A stretch of 64,000 bases of DNA from positions 8,247-72,246 of the forward strand of contig JAADGH010000109.1 of assembly GCA_013152475.1 (NCBI GenBank), given 5' to 3'. Every line of letters starts with the position of its first letter. Position 1 is the stretch's first letter. Position numbers and translations under genes: made by a program. The notes under the pieces are model-generated. The model was not told the DNA's origin. It saw only the letters and a list, made by a program, of their open reading frames with translations, and ran no database searches. Below are positions 45,303-55,164 of the stretch, one piece after another. The stretch comes from Planctomycetota bacterium (lineage in GTDB: Bacteria > Planctomycetota > Brocadiia > JAADGH01).

Positions 45303-48300
45303 ATGACCCGGTCAATCACCATCCTCTTGTGCCTGACTGCCGCCATGTCGCTCGCTGCAGACGACATGGCCTGGAACTTCAACGGCGCCGACGCGGAGGG
45401 CTGGACCCTGGGCCCTCGCACCGAGAACCTGAAGGTCGCCGGCGGAAAACTCCAGTTCGACATCACCGGCAAGGACCCGTGGATCATCGGCCCGACGATG
45501 GACATCACCGCCACCGCCGGCACGCGCCTCATCATCCGTATGAGCAGTGAGGACGGCACGCATGGCCAGATCTACTGGCAGTCTATCGGCGAGGACGGCA
45601 AGCCGCTCCCCTTCAGCGAGGAGCGCGTGGTGCGCAGCTTCTCCTGCGCATCGGACGGCCGGATGCACGAGTATTATATCCTGCCCACCTGGCGGGGCAA
45701 GGTCACCCGCCTGCGCCTGGACCCGCCCGGTGAGACGGGCCATGTCGAGATCGACTCCATCCGCATCCAGACCGTCGAGATCCCCCTTGCAACGGAACTC
45801 CAAGCCGAGTTCGCCGCCTCGGACAGTGGATACTGGATTCCCCAGGGCATGCGGATCATCCGTGTGGAGCATGGCATCTTGAATGCGGAGGTGGACTACA
45901 CCGGACGCATCGGCGCGACAATGAAGGGCCTCGGCTTGATCCAGAACAACGACGAAGGCAGCGCACTCGTCCGGCCGAACCTTGCGGTGGACACGAAGGA
46001 AAACCCGATTGTCGCCGTGCGGATGAGCGTCACCGATGGCACACTCGGCTGCGTTCGGTGGTACTCCGATCTCGATCCCAACTCCCACGGGTCCTGGCAA
46101 GACTTTTTCCTCCAGCCCGACGGGCGCTTCCACACCTACAACCTGGACCTGAAGCAACACCCCACGTGGAAAGGGACCCTCCGGAGAATCGAGCTCATCA
46201 TCAACTCCTCCGCCGGCTCAGAGGTGCGGGTGGACTATGTGCGCGGCAGCAAAACCCCCCAAGGCCCGCCGCGCCTGGAGATCGGATACCTCTCGACGGA
46301 ACGCGTGCTCTACCAGGACGGCCAGGACGCCAAGGTCCGCTGCCTGCTTCGCAACGAAGGGGGGACGCAGCTTCGCGATGTGAAGGCCGTGATCCAGGTC
46401 CCCGGCCCGGAGGGGGCCTATGAGCAGATCACCACGGTGCCGGTCATCGAGCCGGGCCAGGCATGCAAGGTGTCGTGGACGCTGAAGACGGAGGGATCTC
46501 TCGCCGCGCTGCTGGGCGGGTGCGCGATCTGCGAGGACTGCCCCTACCCTCGCGACATCTGCCCCCTCATCGTGACCGGCCCGCGCGATGGGTCAATGGT
46601 GGTCGGCAACGCACGCGTGCGGCTATCCTTCAGCAAGAACTCCTACGGCTACGGCCCGGCCACTCTCGAAATCAACCGCGGACTGTGGTGGGAATCGTCC
46701 GGGATCCTGCCCTCGCTCGGAGAGGTGCTGTACCGGAGCAAGGACGGAAGGGTCTTCCAGAAAATGCTCTTCGGCAAGGGCAACGGCAGGGAATTCAAGG
46801 CGGAGTTCGACGATGTAGACGGCGTCCGATGGACCGCCGAGGTGAAGTTCACCCCCTCCCCCGAGGCCCCGTGGATCAAGGCCGAATACTCCATCCAGGC
46901 GAGTGCCGACCGGCAGCTCCTCGCCTTCCGCGGGCCCATGCTCTACGCCGGCGAGGGATCCTTTGGCGCGGAGAAAGACGCCGCCCTCTTCCCCGGCCTG
47001 GAATGGCTCGTCAAGGGCGAGCGCAGCTCGAACTGGCTCGACGCCACGCCCCCCCGGAGCAATCGCTGGGCCCCGGACCCCTACAAGGTGACCATTCCCC
47101 TCATGGCGGTCCTGGCCGACCGGAAACTTGTCGGGGTCATGTGGAACGCCCTCGACAAGTGGGACGGGGAGCACAACTGCGTCACGGCGAACTTCCTCTC
47201 GCCCAACTACCATGACGCGCAAGAGAACCACAAGATGTCTCTCTTCGTGCCGTCGATCCCGGAATGGGTGGTGGAAAACTCCCTGCTTGCAACCAAACCC
47301 TACGAATTGAAGAAGGGGACGAAGCTCACCATCGCCTGCCACATCTTTGCCCAGGAGGCGGACGATGTGCTCCAGGCGGTGAAAAACTGGTTCCAGGTCT
47401 ACGGCGTACCGGGACTTCAGGACAAACCCCGGAGCGACGACGAGGAGCTCGACCTGTGCATGGACTATTTCAACTCTCGATGGGACGAAGAGAAGCAGAC
47501 CTGGGTCAACTGGCGCGGCCAGAAGACCGGCCCCGGATGGGCCCTGGAGCAATACATCACCTATCTCGACACCGCCAAGAACACCCCCACCGCCCAGAGG
47601 GCGCGGGACATCCTCGGAAAGTGCATGGCGCAATACGACAAGAAGCCGAACCGAACCTACGCCATGATCACCACGCCCCGCTGCTGGCCGACCTCCACGC
47701 TCCCCTTCCGTCTCGGACGGCTTGCGGAGGCAATCCGGGCGGCCGCCCGCAACTACTCCGGCAAGGGACAGCCCGGCACGCGGCCGGGCATCGCCCTCCA
47801 GCGCGACGACGGATCGTGGGGCTTCACGCCGACCAGCGACACGCGAAAGCTCCTCGGCAAGGAAGGCGAGTCCGCCTCAGGCATCACCGCCCGGGCGGCC
47901 CTGCCGATCCTGACCTATGCACGCATGACCGGCGACAAGAAGTTCACCGAGTCGGGCCTGAAGGCCCTCAAATGCCTGGACCGCTTCACCGTCCCCCGCG
48001 CGGCGCAGGTGTGGGAGGTGCCGGTGCACACGCCGGACATCCTGGCCGCCGCATATACGCTGAGGTGCTACCTGGAGGGGTACAAGATCACCGGCAAGAA
48101 GGCCTACCTGAAGAAGGCCATCCGCTGGGGATACGCCGGCCTGCCGTTCATCTACATGTGGGGAGTGGACGACCGTCCGGTCATGCCCTTCGGCGGCATC
48201 GCGGTCTACGGGTGCAGCTTCTATGTGCGCAACTGCTGGATCGGCCGGCCGGTGCAGTGGTGCGCGCTCGACTACGCCGTCGCCATCCAGGAGTTGGCGA

Positions 48301-48839
48301 AGTACGACGACTCCTTCCCGTGGCGGCACTTCGCCGAGGGAATCACCCTCAGCGGCATGCGCCAGCAGAGCGCCGAGGGCGAGTTCAAGGGCCGCTACCC
48401 CGACAGTTGGATCCTCCGCACCGACGAACGCTGCTGGAAGGCCATGCTCGACCCGCACCTTATCATGCAGAACGTCCTGTTCCTCACCGGCAAGGCAAAG
48501 GCGCCGGAGACAGCCATCCGCCGATCCATGGGCCGCGACCTGCGCGTGACCGCCGTGGGCGGGATCAAGGGCCTCAAATACAGGGCCGGCGTGCTGTCCT
48601 TCGAGCTACACGACGCGCCCTACCAGACGTCCCACCTCATCGTCGCCGGGTTCGAGTCGGTGGATGCGGTGGGTCGGAACGGCGTCCCCCTGGCCCAGGC
48701 CAAGGACACGGACCAGGTCGAGGAGGGCTGGGAGTTCCTGCCGAAGACCCAGATCATCTGCCTCAAACTCAAGACCGCCGACTCCCCCATCACCATCCGC
48801 ATCAAGGGGAAGGCGAAGGGGGGCCTGCTGCCGGGATAG
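45303..48839 (+). CDS. Large secreted protein, carbohydrate-binding-like N-terminus and alpha-toroid-like C-terminus
   Basis: Signal MTRSITILLCLTAAMSLAA; repeated jelly-roll-like segments (MAWNFNGADAEGWTLGP; HVEIDSIRIQTVEI); helical-repeat C-terminal half with GWALEQYITYLDTAKNTPTAQRARDILGKCM. Confidence 0.6.
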   Translation: MTRSITILLCLTAAMSLAADDMAWNFNGADAEGWTLGPRTENLKVAGGKLQFDITGKDPWIIGPTMDITATAGTRLIIRMSSEDGTHGQIYWQSIGEDGKPLPFSEERVVRSFSCASDGRMHEYYILPTWRGKVTRLRLDPPGETGHVEIDSIRIQTVEIPLATELQAEFAASDSGYWIPQGMRIIRVEHGILNAEVDYTGRIGATMKGLGLIQNNDEGSALVRPNLAVDTKENPIVAVRMSVTDGTLGCVRWYSDLDPNSHGSWQDFFLQPDGRFHTYNLDLKQHPTWKGTLRRIELIINSSAGSEVRVDYVRGSKTPQGPPRLEIGYLSTERVLYQDGQDAKVRCLLRNEGGTQLRDVKAVIQVPGPEGAYEQITTVPVIEPGQACKVSWTLKTEGSLAALLGGCAICEDCPYPRDICPLIVTGPRDGSMVVGNARVRLSFSKNSYGYGPATLEINRGLWWESSGILPSLGEVLYRSKDGRVFQKMLFGKGNGREFKAEFDDVDGVRWTAEVKFTPSPEAPWIKAEYSIQASADRQLLAFRGPMLYAGEGSFGAEKDAALFPGLEWLVKGERSSNWLDATPPRSNRWAPDPYKVTIPLMAVLADRKLVGVMWNALDKWDGEHNCVTANFLSPNYHDAQENHKMSLFVPSIPEWVVENSLLATKPYELKKGTKLTIACHIFAQEADDVLQAVKNWFQVYGVPGLQDKPRSDDEELDLCMDYFNSRWDEEKQTWVNWRGQKTGPGWALEQYITYLDTAKNTPTAQRARDILGKCMAQYDKKPNRTYAMITTPRCWPTSTLPFRLGRLAEAIRAAARNYSGKGQPGTRPGIALQRDDGSWGFTPTSDTRKLLGKEGESASGITARAALPILTYARMTGDKKFTESGLKALKCLDRFTVPRAAQVWEVPVHTPDILAAAYTLRCYLEGYKITGKKAYLKKAIRWGYAGLPFIYMWGVDDRPVMPFGGIAVYGCSFYVRNCWIGRPVQWCALDYAVAIQELAKYDDSFPWRHFAEGITLSGMRQQSAEGEFKGRYPDSWILRTDERCWKAMLDPHLIMQNVLFLTGKAKAPETAIRRSMGRDLRVTAVGGIKGLKYRAGVLSFELHDAPYQTSHLIVAGFESVDAVGRNGVPLAQAKDTDQVEEGWEFLPKTQIICLKLKTADSPITIRIKGKAKGGLLPG

Positions 48840-48902
48840 GCTCATGCCCTCCCAGGGAGGGAACGAGGTACCTGTCTGGGTCAAATTCTGGCGAAAACAT
48901 GC

Positions 48903-48931
48903 TTGCAACGGGTTGGCAAGTGCCCTATAAT
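48903..48931 (+). promoter_or_regulatory. Promoter TTGCAA-17-TATAAT for HNH nuclease gene
   Basis: -35 at 48903-48908; consensus -10 at 48926-48931. Confidence 0.7.
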
Positions 48932-48964
48932 ATCGCAGGATGTCAATGTTCTCGGAAAGATGTG

Positions 48965-49597
48965 ATGAGTTACGCACCGGCTCTTGATGCGAGTGTACTG
49001 GTTGTGAACCGCCTGTTCATGGCGGTGCAGGTGGTGTCTGCCCGCAGGGCGTTCACCCTCCTGTGCAAGGAGTGCGCCCAGGTGGTGTCGGTGGACGACG
49101 ACGACAAGTACAACTTCTACGATCTTAAGAGCTGGATCCAGGTCTCGCAGTTGAAGGCCCAGTTCGAGGAATACGAGCAGGACGACTGGGTGCACACGGT
49201 ATCGGTTGCCATTCGGGTGCCGAAGGTGATTCGGCTCCTGTTCTACGATCGCTTTCCTGCCCAAACGCTGAAGTTCAACCGGCGCAATATCTTCGCGCGT
49301 GATGAGAGCCGGTGCCAGTACTGCGGAAAGAAGTTCCCCACATCCGAGCTGAGCCTGGAGCACATCATCCCCCGTTCACGCGGCGGCGAGAGCACGTGGA
49401 AGAACGTGGTCTGCGCCTGCACCGGCTGCAACAAGAAGAAGGGCGGGCGCACGCCGCAAGAGGCGCACATGAAGCTCATCCGAAAGCCGGTAAAGCCGCG
49501 CCGCAATCCATTGCTGAAGATCAAGCTCCAGTCGCAGAAGTACGAATCCTGGAAGCAATTCCTGGACAACGCCTACTGGTCGGTGGAGCTGGAATAG
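48965..49597 (+). CDS. HNH endonuclease family protein
   Basis: FNRRNIFARDESRCQYCGKKFPTSELSLEHIIPRSRGGESTWKNVVCACTGCNKKKGGRTPQEA. Confidence 0.95.
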   Translation: MSYAPALDASVLVVNRLFMAVQVVSARRAFTLLCKECAQVVSVDDDDKYNFYDLKSWIQVSQLKAQFEEYEQDDWVHTVSVAIRVPKVIRLLFYDRFPAQTLKFNRRNIFARDESRCQYCGKKFPTSELSLEHIIPRSRGGESTWKNVVCACTGCNKKKGGRTPQEAHMKLIRKPVKPRRNPLLKIKLQSQKYESWKQFLDNAYWSVELE

Positions 49598-49642
49598 CCG
49601 GGGGCTGTACGACCGTCACGCCCCGCTCTCATTTCGCGAGGT

Positions 49643-51089
49643 CTACTTCACAGGCAGCGCCAGGGCCGGCAGGTTGGGGAAGTGCAGCTTGAGGCCCTTC
49701 GCCAGAGGGTTCACCTGAAACATAAGATACTCGGTACGCTCTTTCTCTTTTTCCGTGAAGAGCAGTGATGCCGTCTTCGGCGTGATCTGATCGTCGGACG
49801 GGCCGAACCCGCTGCACTGGTAGAGCCCCTGCGTCTCGTCTTGGACCACGGTCTTTTCCAGGTTCAGGACATTCGCCATCTTTGTCACGCCCTTGATGGA
49901 ACGCTTCTCGAGTTTCAGGCATTGGATGTGCACCTGCACCAAGAGGAACTCGGAATCGCCATCGGGGTTCAGGATGCCGCCCTTCTTCAGGAAGATTCGG
50001 CCGACCTTCTCCACCTTCAACCGCTTGATCTCCCACTCCTCGGTGGTGATCGTATCGCCGGCGGCTGCCTCGTCTTTTAATTGGACCGGTGGCGGCTTCG
50101 CCGCTGGAGTGGCAGGCGGGGGGGCAGGTTTCGCCTGCTGCGTACCGGGCGCTCCGGGAACAGAAGGGACCGCCGGCACGGACGGCACCGCTGGCACGGC
50201 CGGAGCGGGCTTGGCGGCGGGTTTTGCCTTCGCCGCCGGGGTCTGGAGCGTCGGTATCGTCGGGATCGAGGGGATGGAGGGGATCGCCATGTTCCCCGTT
50301 GCCGCAGGTCTGCCCAGTGCGCTCGGCACACCGGTCTTGGTCAGGTCGGGAGGGCCTGAGGCTGCGGCTGTGGCCTGAGCTTGATCGGCCTTCGCCGCGA
50401 CCTTCTTGCCGGCCTTTTCGATCGCCTGGGCCTGGGTTTTCTTGGCAGCCTCCTCCTCCGCCTTGCGCTTGGCGGCCTCCGCTTTGCGCTGCTGCTCCTT
50501 GACGTGGTAGAACACGCCGGCGGCAATGCCGCCAAAGACCAGAAACACGAATATCAAAATCATCGCCCGCTTCTTCGCCTTCTTCTTTTTCTGCAGGCGT
50601 TCGGCGAGCGCCTGCATCTCCTGAGTCGAGCTGGCCGAAGGGGCGGGCTGCTCTTGCGGCATTTCGAAAGACGGCGGGACAAACTGCTGAGCCGGGGCCG
50701 GCGGGGGCATGGGAGAGGCGGCCGGGGTCGGCGCGGCCGGGGTCGGCTGCGCAGGGTGGGGCATAGGCGTTGCCACAGCTCGCAGGGGGGCTTGGGGCTG
50801 CGCGATCGGCTGCATCGGCGGCGGAGGCGCCGGGGCGCCGGGCGCCACCGGCTTCGCCGGTTGAGCGGGCATGGCCTGAACCGGCCGGGCTTTCTGGACA
50901 GGCCTCACGGGCTGCACAGGCGCTGCGGGTTTCATGGGCTGTCTGTGGCGCGGCACCCGGCGCAGGGGCGCCCGTTTTGGGGATATTCAACAGTGCGCCG
51001 CAATGTGGACAGGACGTGGCGTAGCCCGCCAGTTGGGGCGGCACCGTAACGGTGTTGCGGCACTTTGGACACTTCACGTTGATGGACAC
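49643..51089 (-). CDS. Zinc-ribbon / Pro-Ala-rich / single-TM protein, apparently frameshifted near 50940-50990
   Basis: N-terminus MSINVKCPKCRNTVTVPPQLAGYATSCPHCGALLNIPKTGAPAPGAAP is in the 51089 frame; the linker, TM (RAMILIFVFLVFGGIAAGVFYHV) and C-terminal domain are in the 49643..50956 frame. Confidence 0.6.
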
Positions 51090-51208
51090 AGACTTCGCCC
51101 TCGATCCAGGCGGCTGTTAACTCAGGAACTGCTGCCCTTTTTATACTCCTGCGCACAACCCATGTCAAGAAAAATCCTCGACGCGACCGCGCAAGCGTCG
51201 CAAGCCGT

Positions 51209-54043
51209 TTATCTGGCCGCGACCGTCTCCACCGGTCCCGTTGCGTTCACCTGGAAGCGCATCCAAGGCGAGCCGTCGGATTCGCAGGACATGGCGATCT
51301 TCGCCGCACCGGCAGGCAGGCGCAGGCCCCCTGATGGCTCGACGGCCCGGAGGACGTGGAAGTTCGAATCACAAACCTGCGCAGGACCTGATCCATTGCA
51401 GATGAGGTACTGGAACGGCTCCAAGTCCGGGTGAAATTCGATCTGCCCTTCGCCCACAGTGAACCGGATCGTTCGTATCTTGGCGGGCCGCTCGCGCAGG
51501 GCCTTGATCCCGGCGACCCGACAGCTCACCCGCGTCTTCGGCGGGATGGCGTTGTAGCCGAGGGTCACCATGGTGACGTGCTGATACCGGAAGCCCTTCA
51601 GCGTCCACCACCACGACGAAAAGCCGGTCCAGTTGTTCCACTCGTAGTCGTAGAATCGCTTCAGCGAGACCTCGCCGAGGGGCAGTTCGATGTAGCGCTC
51701 ACCTGCGAAGTCCATGGGCACATAGTACTGCCGCACCATCCGCCCGTCGTAGAGCTCGACGAACAGCGTCTCGCCCTTGCCGTCGCCCTCCACCCAGAGG
51801 CCCAGCCCGCGGTTTTTCGTCAAGTCGATGGGCTTCGGCAGCGTGCAGCAGAGGCGGGTGACGAACGAGGGCTTCTTGTCCCCTTTATAGGACGTCGTCA
51901 ACCGAAGGGCCGGCTGGCCGTGGATCTCACCATCGCGCTCGACCTGAATGGTCGGCGCCTCCTTGTGCAGACCGGCCTCGCGCACAAGCTTCTCCGGTTC
52001 CGGTGTCAGGTCGATGTTCTCGGCATGGTGATAGTCATAGGCCGGGAGGCATCGCACCTCGAAACGCAGAGGCTGGGCGTCGAACGGGTTCTCGACGGAA
52101 AAGGGCTGCGCCGGACGGGGTGCTCCCTCCGAAGCAAGCGTCAGCCCATCCCCCTTCGCGCAGTACCAATAGAAGGGCCCGTAGTCGATGGGGATCAGCT
52201 CCCACTTCTCATCCTTCACGCGGCGCAGGCGGAAGTCTTTCCCCTTCTCCCGCAGGCGGGCGAGTTGCGCCTCGGTGAAGGCGCCGCCGAACCGGGCATC
52301 GTCCCAGGTCTTGACCAGGTCGAGGATGTGCCCCGCCAACCCGTGGCGCCCGACGATGCCCTCGTCGGTGGACAAGGCATGGGTGGCATTGTTGCCGGCG
52401 GCCTTGGCAAGGAGGTATTCCACATCCTCCAAGCGTGTGGCCTCCCAATCGAAACTTGTGGTTCCGATGCGCCACCAGCCCATACCGGCGGGGAGAAAGT
52501 TTGCACGGTAGAAGTCGCAGTTCTTGGCGCGATACGAGTCGATGTCCATCTTCGCGCTCTGGGTCAGCTCGCCCCAGTTCATGCGCGTGTGCCAGTGCCA
52601 GGTGTAGTGGAGCAGGTTGCTGGCGCCGGAGATGACGTGATGGTTCCAGCCGCGATGGCAGCGTTCGACGAAACGGTTCCGGGAGTATTCGCCTCCGCCC
52701 TCGTAGGAGGCCAGGCCCTCGAGGCCGTCGAAAGACATCATCTGGATGTCGCATTTGTTTACCAGATCGATCAGCCGGTCGGCCATCTCGTCCATCATTC
52801 CATTGGCGATACCGGGGAAGAAGGTCTTGTAGCTGTGGTCGGCCAGCTTGCCGATGTCGTCGCCCTTGGCATGGGCCGAGGCCGTCGTGCCGAAGGCCCC
52901 GCGCCTCACACCGGTCAGCCTCGGCGGCGAAGCCTCTGTGATGCCCTCGTAGGTTGCCAGCTCCCTGCCCATGATGACGGCGGAGAGAGTTTGACGTTTG
53001 CGAAAGGGCGTCGCGTCGGAGACGGGAATCTCCGTGGCGGCCGCGTCGATATCCCCCGCGAGCGTCGCACTCCCGATGCGTCCCAGGCGCGGGTCGGGGA
53101 CGGGCGTGACGTAGGCGTCGTTCGTGGTGATGAAGCCCGAGAGGGTGTGGAAGCCGAGACCGATCCCCTCCTTTGCCGCCTTGTCCGCACACTCGCGCAG
53201 GCTCCTGTCGCCCTCGGGGAACTGCTTTGGGTCCAGGACAAAATGCCCCCACGTCTTGAACGGGTTGGGGTGATAGATATACCGGAACCCGCCTCGCTTG
53301 GCGAGGGCGAGGACCTTGTCCATGTTTTGCACGCCGTAGCGGATGACGAGGTAGGGCCGGTGCGCCGAGGGAGAGAGTTTGTTCCACTGTCCGTCGAGGA
53401 TCGGATGGGGCAGGCCCTCGGCGAGTTCGATCTCGCCGATGCGTTTCAGCGCCTTCCTGGCCGGGCAGGCGAAGAGTGCGATGCTCGCCCCCTGGATTCC
53501 TCCCTGGTTTGCGCGCACGCCGGCGTGCAGATACCCGCCCCATTTCCCTGGCGCGGCGCCGGCGCGGATGTTGAGACTGAGGCCCTGGACGCCGACGGCG
53601 GTTTCGCTATCGCGAATCACACCGACTACCGTTCCCACCGTCCCGTTGATCTTCACGGGCAACCGGAGAATCGTGACGCTGTCCGGTTCCGCGCCGCGGA
53701 CATCGAGGAGCGTCAGGCGCAAGTGGGTGGGCTTGGATTCCACCTCGACGGTCGCGCTGATGCCCGTGTCGCCGTAGGCAAATTCGAGGCGGTGGGATGG
53801 CTTGTCGAGACGAACGGCGGTGGGAGCATAGCTCTTCTTGCCGCACACCACGATGAAGAAGAGGGGCCGCATCTCCTCCGCCAGCAGACTGCGCGCGCCG
53901 GGTGGGCCCTCAACCCGGACGATCTTGCCATCCGTTGACAGGTGTAGAGCGAAGTCGCCCCCGCGAAGCACGATCGAGTCATCCGCCGCCGATATGTTTA
54001 CCATCATCAGTATTCCCACCGCGCCAAGCCAGCCGTGTCTCAT
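51209..54043 (-). CDS. Large secreted glycoside-hydrolase-like protein, hypothetical
   Basis: Signal MRHGWLGAVGILMMVNISAA; TIM-barrel-like segment (YLVIRYGVQNMDKVLALAKRGGFRYIYHPNPFKTWGHFVLD); C-terminal beta-rich domain GLGLWVEGDGKGETLFVELYDG. Confidence 0.6.
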   Translation of the reverse strand: MRHGWLGAVGILMMVNISAADDSIVLRGGDFALHLSTDGKIVRVEGPPGARSLLAEEMRPLFFIVVCGKKSYAPTAVRLDKPSHRLEFAYGDTGISATVEVESKPTHLRLTLLDVRGAEPDSVTILRLPVKINGTVGTVVGVIRDSETAVGVQGLSLNIRAGAAPGKWGGYLHAGVRANQGGIQGASIALFACPARKALKRIGEIELAEGLPHPILDGQWNKLSPSAHRPYLVIRYGVQNMDKVLALAKRGGFRYIYHPNPFKTWGHFVLDPKQFPEGDRSLRECADKAAKEGIGLGFHTLSGFITTNDAYVTPVPDPRLGRIGSATLAGDIDAAATEIPVSDATPFRKRQTLSAVIMGRELATYEGITEASPPRLTGVRRGAFGTTASAHAKGDDIGKLADHSYKTFFPGIANGMMDEMADRLIDLVNKCDIQMMSFDGLEGLASYEGGGEYSRNRFVERCHRGWNHHVISGASNLLHYTWHWHTRMNWGELTQSAKMDIDSYRAKNCDFYRANFLPAGMGWWRIGTTSFDWEATRLEDVEYLLAKAAGNNATHALSTDEGIVGRHGLAGHILDLVKTWDDARFGGAFTEAQLARLREKGKDFRLRRVKDEKWELIPIDYGPFYWYCAKGDGLTLASEGAPRPAQPFSVENPFDAQPLRFEVRCLPAYDYHHAENIDLTPEPEKLVREAGLHKEAPTIQVERDGEIHGQPALRLTTSYKGDKKPSFVTRLCCTLPKPIDLTKNRGLGLWVEGDGKGETLFVELYDGRMVRQYYVPMDFAGERYIELPLGEVSLKRFYDYEWNNWTGFSSWWWTLKGFRYQHVTMVTLGYNAIPPKTRVSCRVAGIKALRERPAKIRTIRFTVGEGQIEFHPDLEPFQYLICNGSGPAQVCDSNFHVLRAVEPSGGLRLPAGAAKIAMSCESDGSPWMRFQVNATGPVETVAAR

Positions 54044-54225
54044 CGGGTCTGCTCCTGCCAGGTTTCTTTCCCATCGGGTTCGGGGAAACCATTCTACCAT
54101 CCCGAATTCAGCAACTCAATGGGAGGGGCAGGGAAGGCATTTTTTCGCTTGCGGAGCCTGGGCCACTGAGGTAATGTCGAGAATAGATTGTGCCAATTCC
54201 TGTGTCCCTCGATGGAGAACGTATC

Positions 54226-55164
54226 ATGCCCGAACCGGTCGTTTACCTCAACGGAAAATTCATCCCCGCGTCCAAGGCGTCTATCGCCATCTACGACGCG
54301 GGGATCGTCCTCGGCGCGACGGTGACGGACTTCACCCGGACGTTCCACCATAAGCCCTTCCGCCTGGAGGACCACGTCCACCGGCTGTATCGCTCCATGA
54401 AGTATTGCCGGTTCCACGTGGAGACGACGCCCGAGGAGATGATCGAGCTGACGCTCAAACTCAACCGAAAGAACACGGCCCTTCTCAAGTCCCACGAGGA
54501 GCTGGGCATCATCCACTTCGTCACGGCGGGAATCTTCCAGGTCTATGCCGGCTCGGCCGGGAGTGGTGAAGAAATGACGCCGACGGTCTGCATCCACTCC
54601 TTCCCCCTGCCGTTCTACATCTGGAAGGGCGCATACAGGAAGGGCGTGCACCTGGTCACTCCGTCGAACCGGCACGTGCCCCCGCAGTGCATCGACCCGA
54701 AGATGAAATACCGCAGCCGCCTGCATTACTGGCTGGCCGATCAGGAGACGCACCTGGTGGACCCGAAGGGCGTGTCGCTGCTGCTCGACCTGGACGGCAA
54801 TGTGACGGAGACGGGCGGGGCGAATTTTCTGATGGTGAAGGACGGGGTCATCAAGTCGCCCACCACCCGGAACATCCTGCCGGGCGTGAGCCGGCAGACG
54901 GTGATCGAGCTGGCCGGAGAGATGGGCATCCCCTTCGTCGAGCAGGACCTCCAGGTGCATGACGTCTGCAACGCCGACGAGGCGTTCCTGGCCACGTCGC
55001 CCGTGTGTCTCATGCCGGCCACGAAGATCAACGGCATGACCATCGGCAGCGGCAAGCCCGGGCCGATCTACAAGAAGCTCATGAAGGCGTGGAGCAAGTT
55101 GGTGGGGCTGGACATCGTGGCCCAGATCAAGGCATCGAAACCACCGAAGAGCAAGAGAAAATGA
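54226..55164 (+). CDS. Aminotransferase class IV (branched-chain/D-amino acid aminotransferase-like)
   Basis: VYLNGKFIPASKASIAIYDAGIVLGATVTDFTRTF...VTETGGANFLMVKDGVIKSPTTRNILPGVSRQTVIELAGEMGIPFVEQDL. Confidence 0.93.
   Translation: MPEPVVYLNGKFIPASKASIAIYDAGIVLGATVTDFTRTFHHKPFRLEDHVHRLYRSMKYCRFHVETTPEEMIELTLKLNRKNTALLKSHEELGIIHFVTAGIFQVYAGSAGSGEEMTPTVCIHSFPLPFYIWKGAYRKGVHLVTPSNRHVPPQCIDPKMKYRSRLHYWLADQETHLVDPKGVSLLLDLDGNVTETGGANFLMVKDGVIKSPTTRNILPGVSRQTVIELAGEMGIPFVEQDLQVHDVCNADEAFLATSPVCLMPATKINGMTIGSGKPGPIYKKLMKAWSKLVGLDIVAQIKASKPPKSKRK

Noticed and set aside
47264-48964. N-terminal extension of the HNH ORF (47264..49597)
   Set aside because: Alternate frame of the 1178-aa gene. A consensus promoter at 48903-48931 and ATG at 48965 give the natural HNH start.
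49629-50930. C-terminal part of the 486-aa 51089..49629 frame as real protein
   Set aside because: After the zinc ribbon it turns into Arg/Ser/Gly-rich out-of-frame sequence; the alternate frame has the coherent TM and C-terminal domain.
50090-50930. Pro/Ala-rich repeats as a possible repeat array
   Set aside because: Explained as a low-complexity periplasmic or cytoplasmic linker of the zinc-ribbon/TM protein.
51431-53938. 835-aa plus-strand ORF
   Set aside because: Antisense to the signal-peptide-bearing 51209-54043 gene; low-complexity mirror-frame composition.
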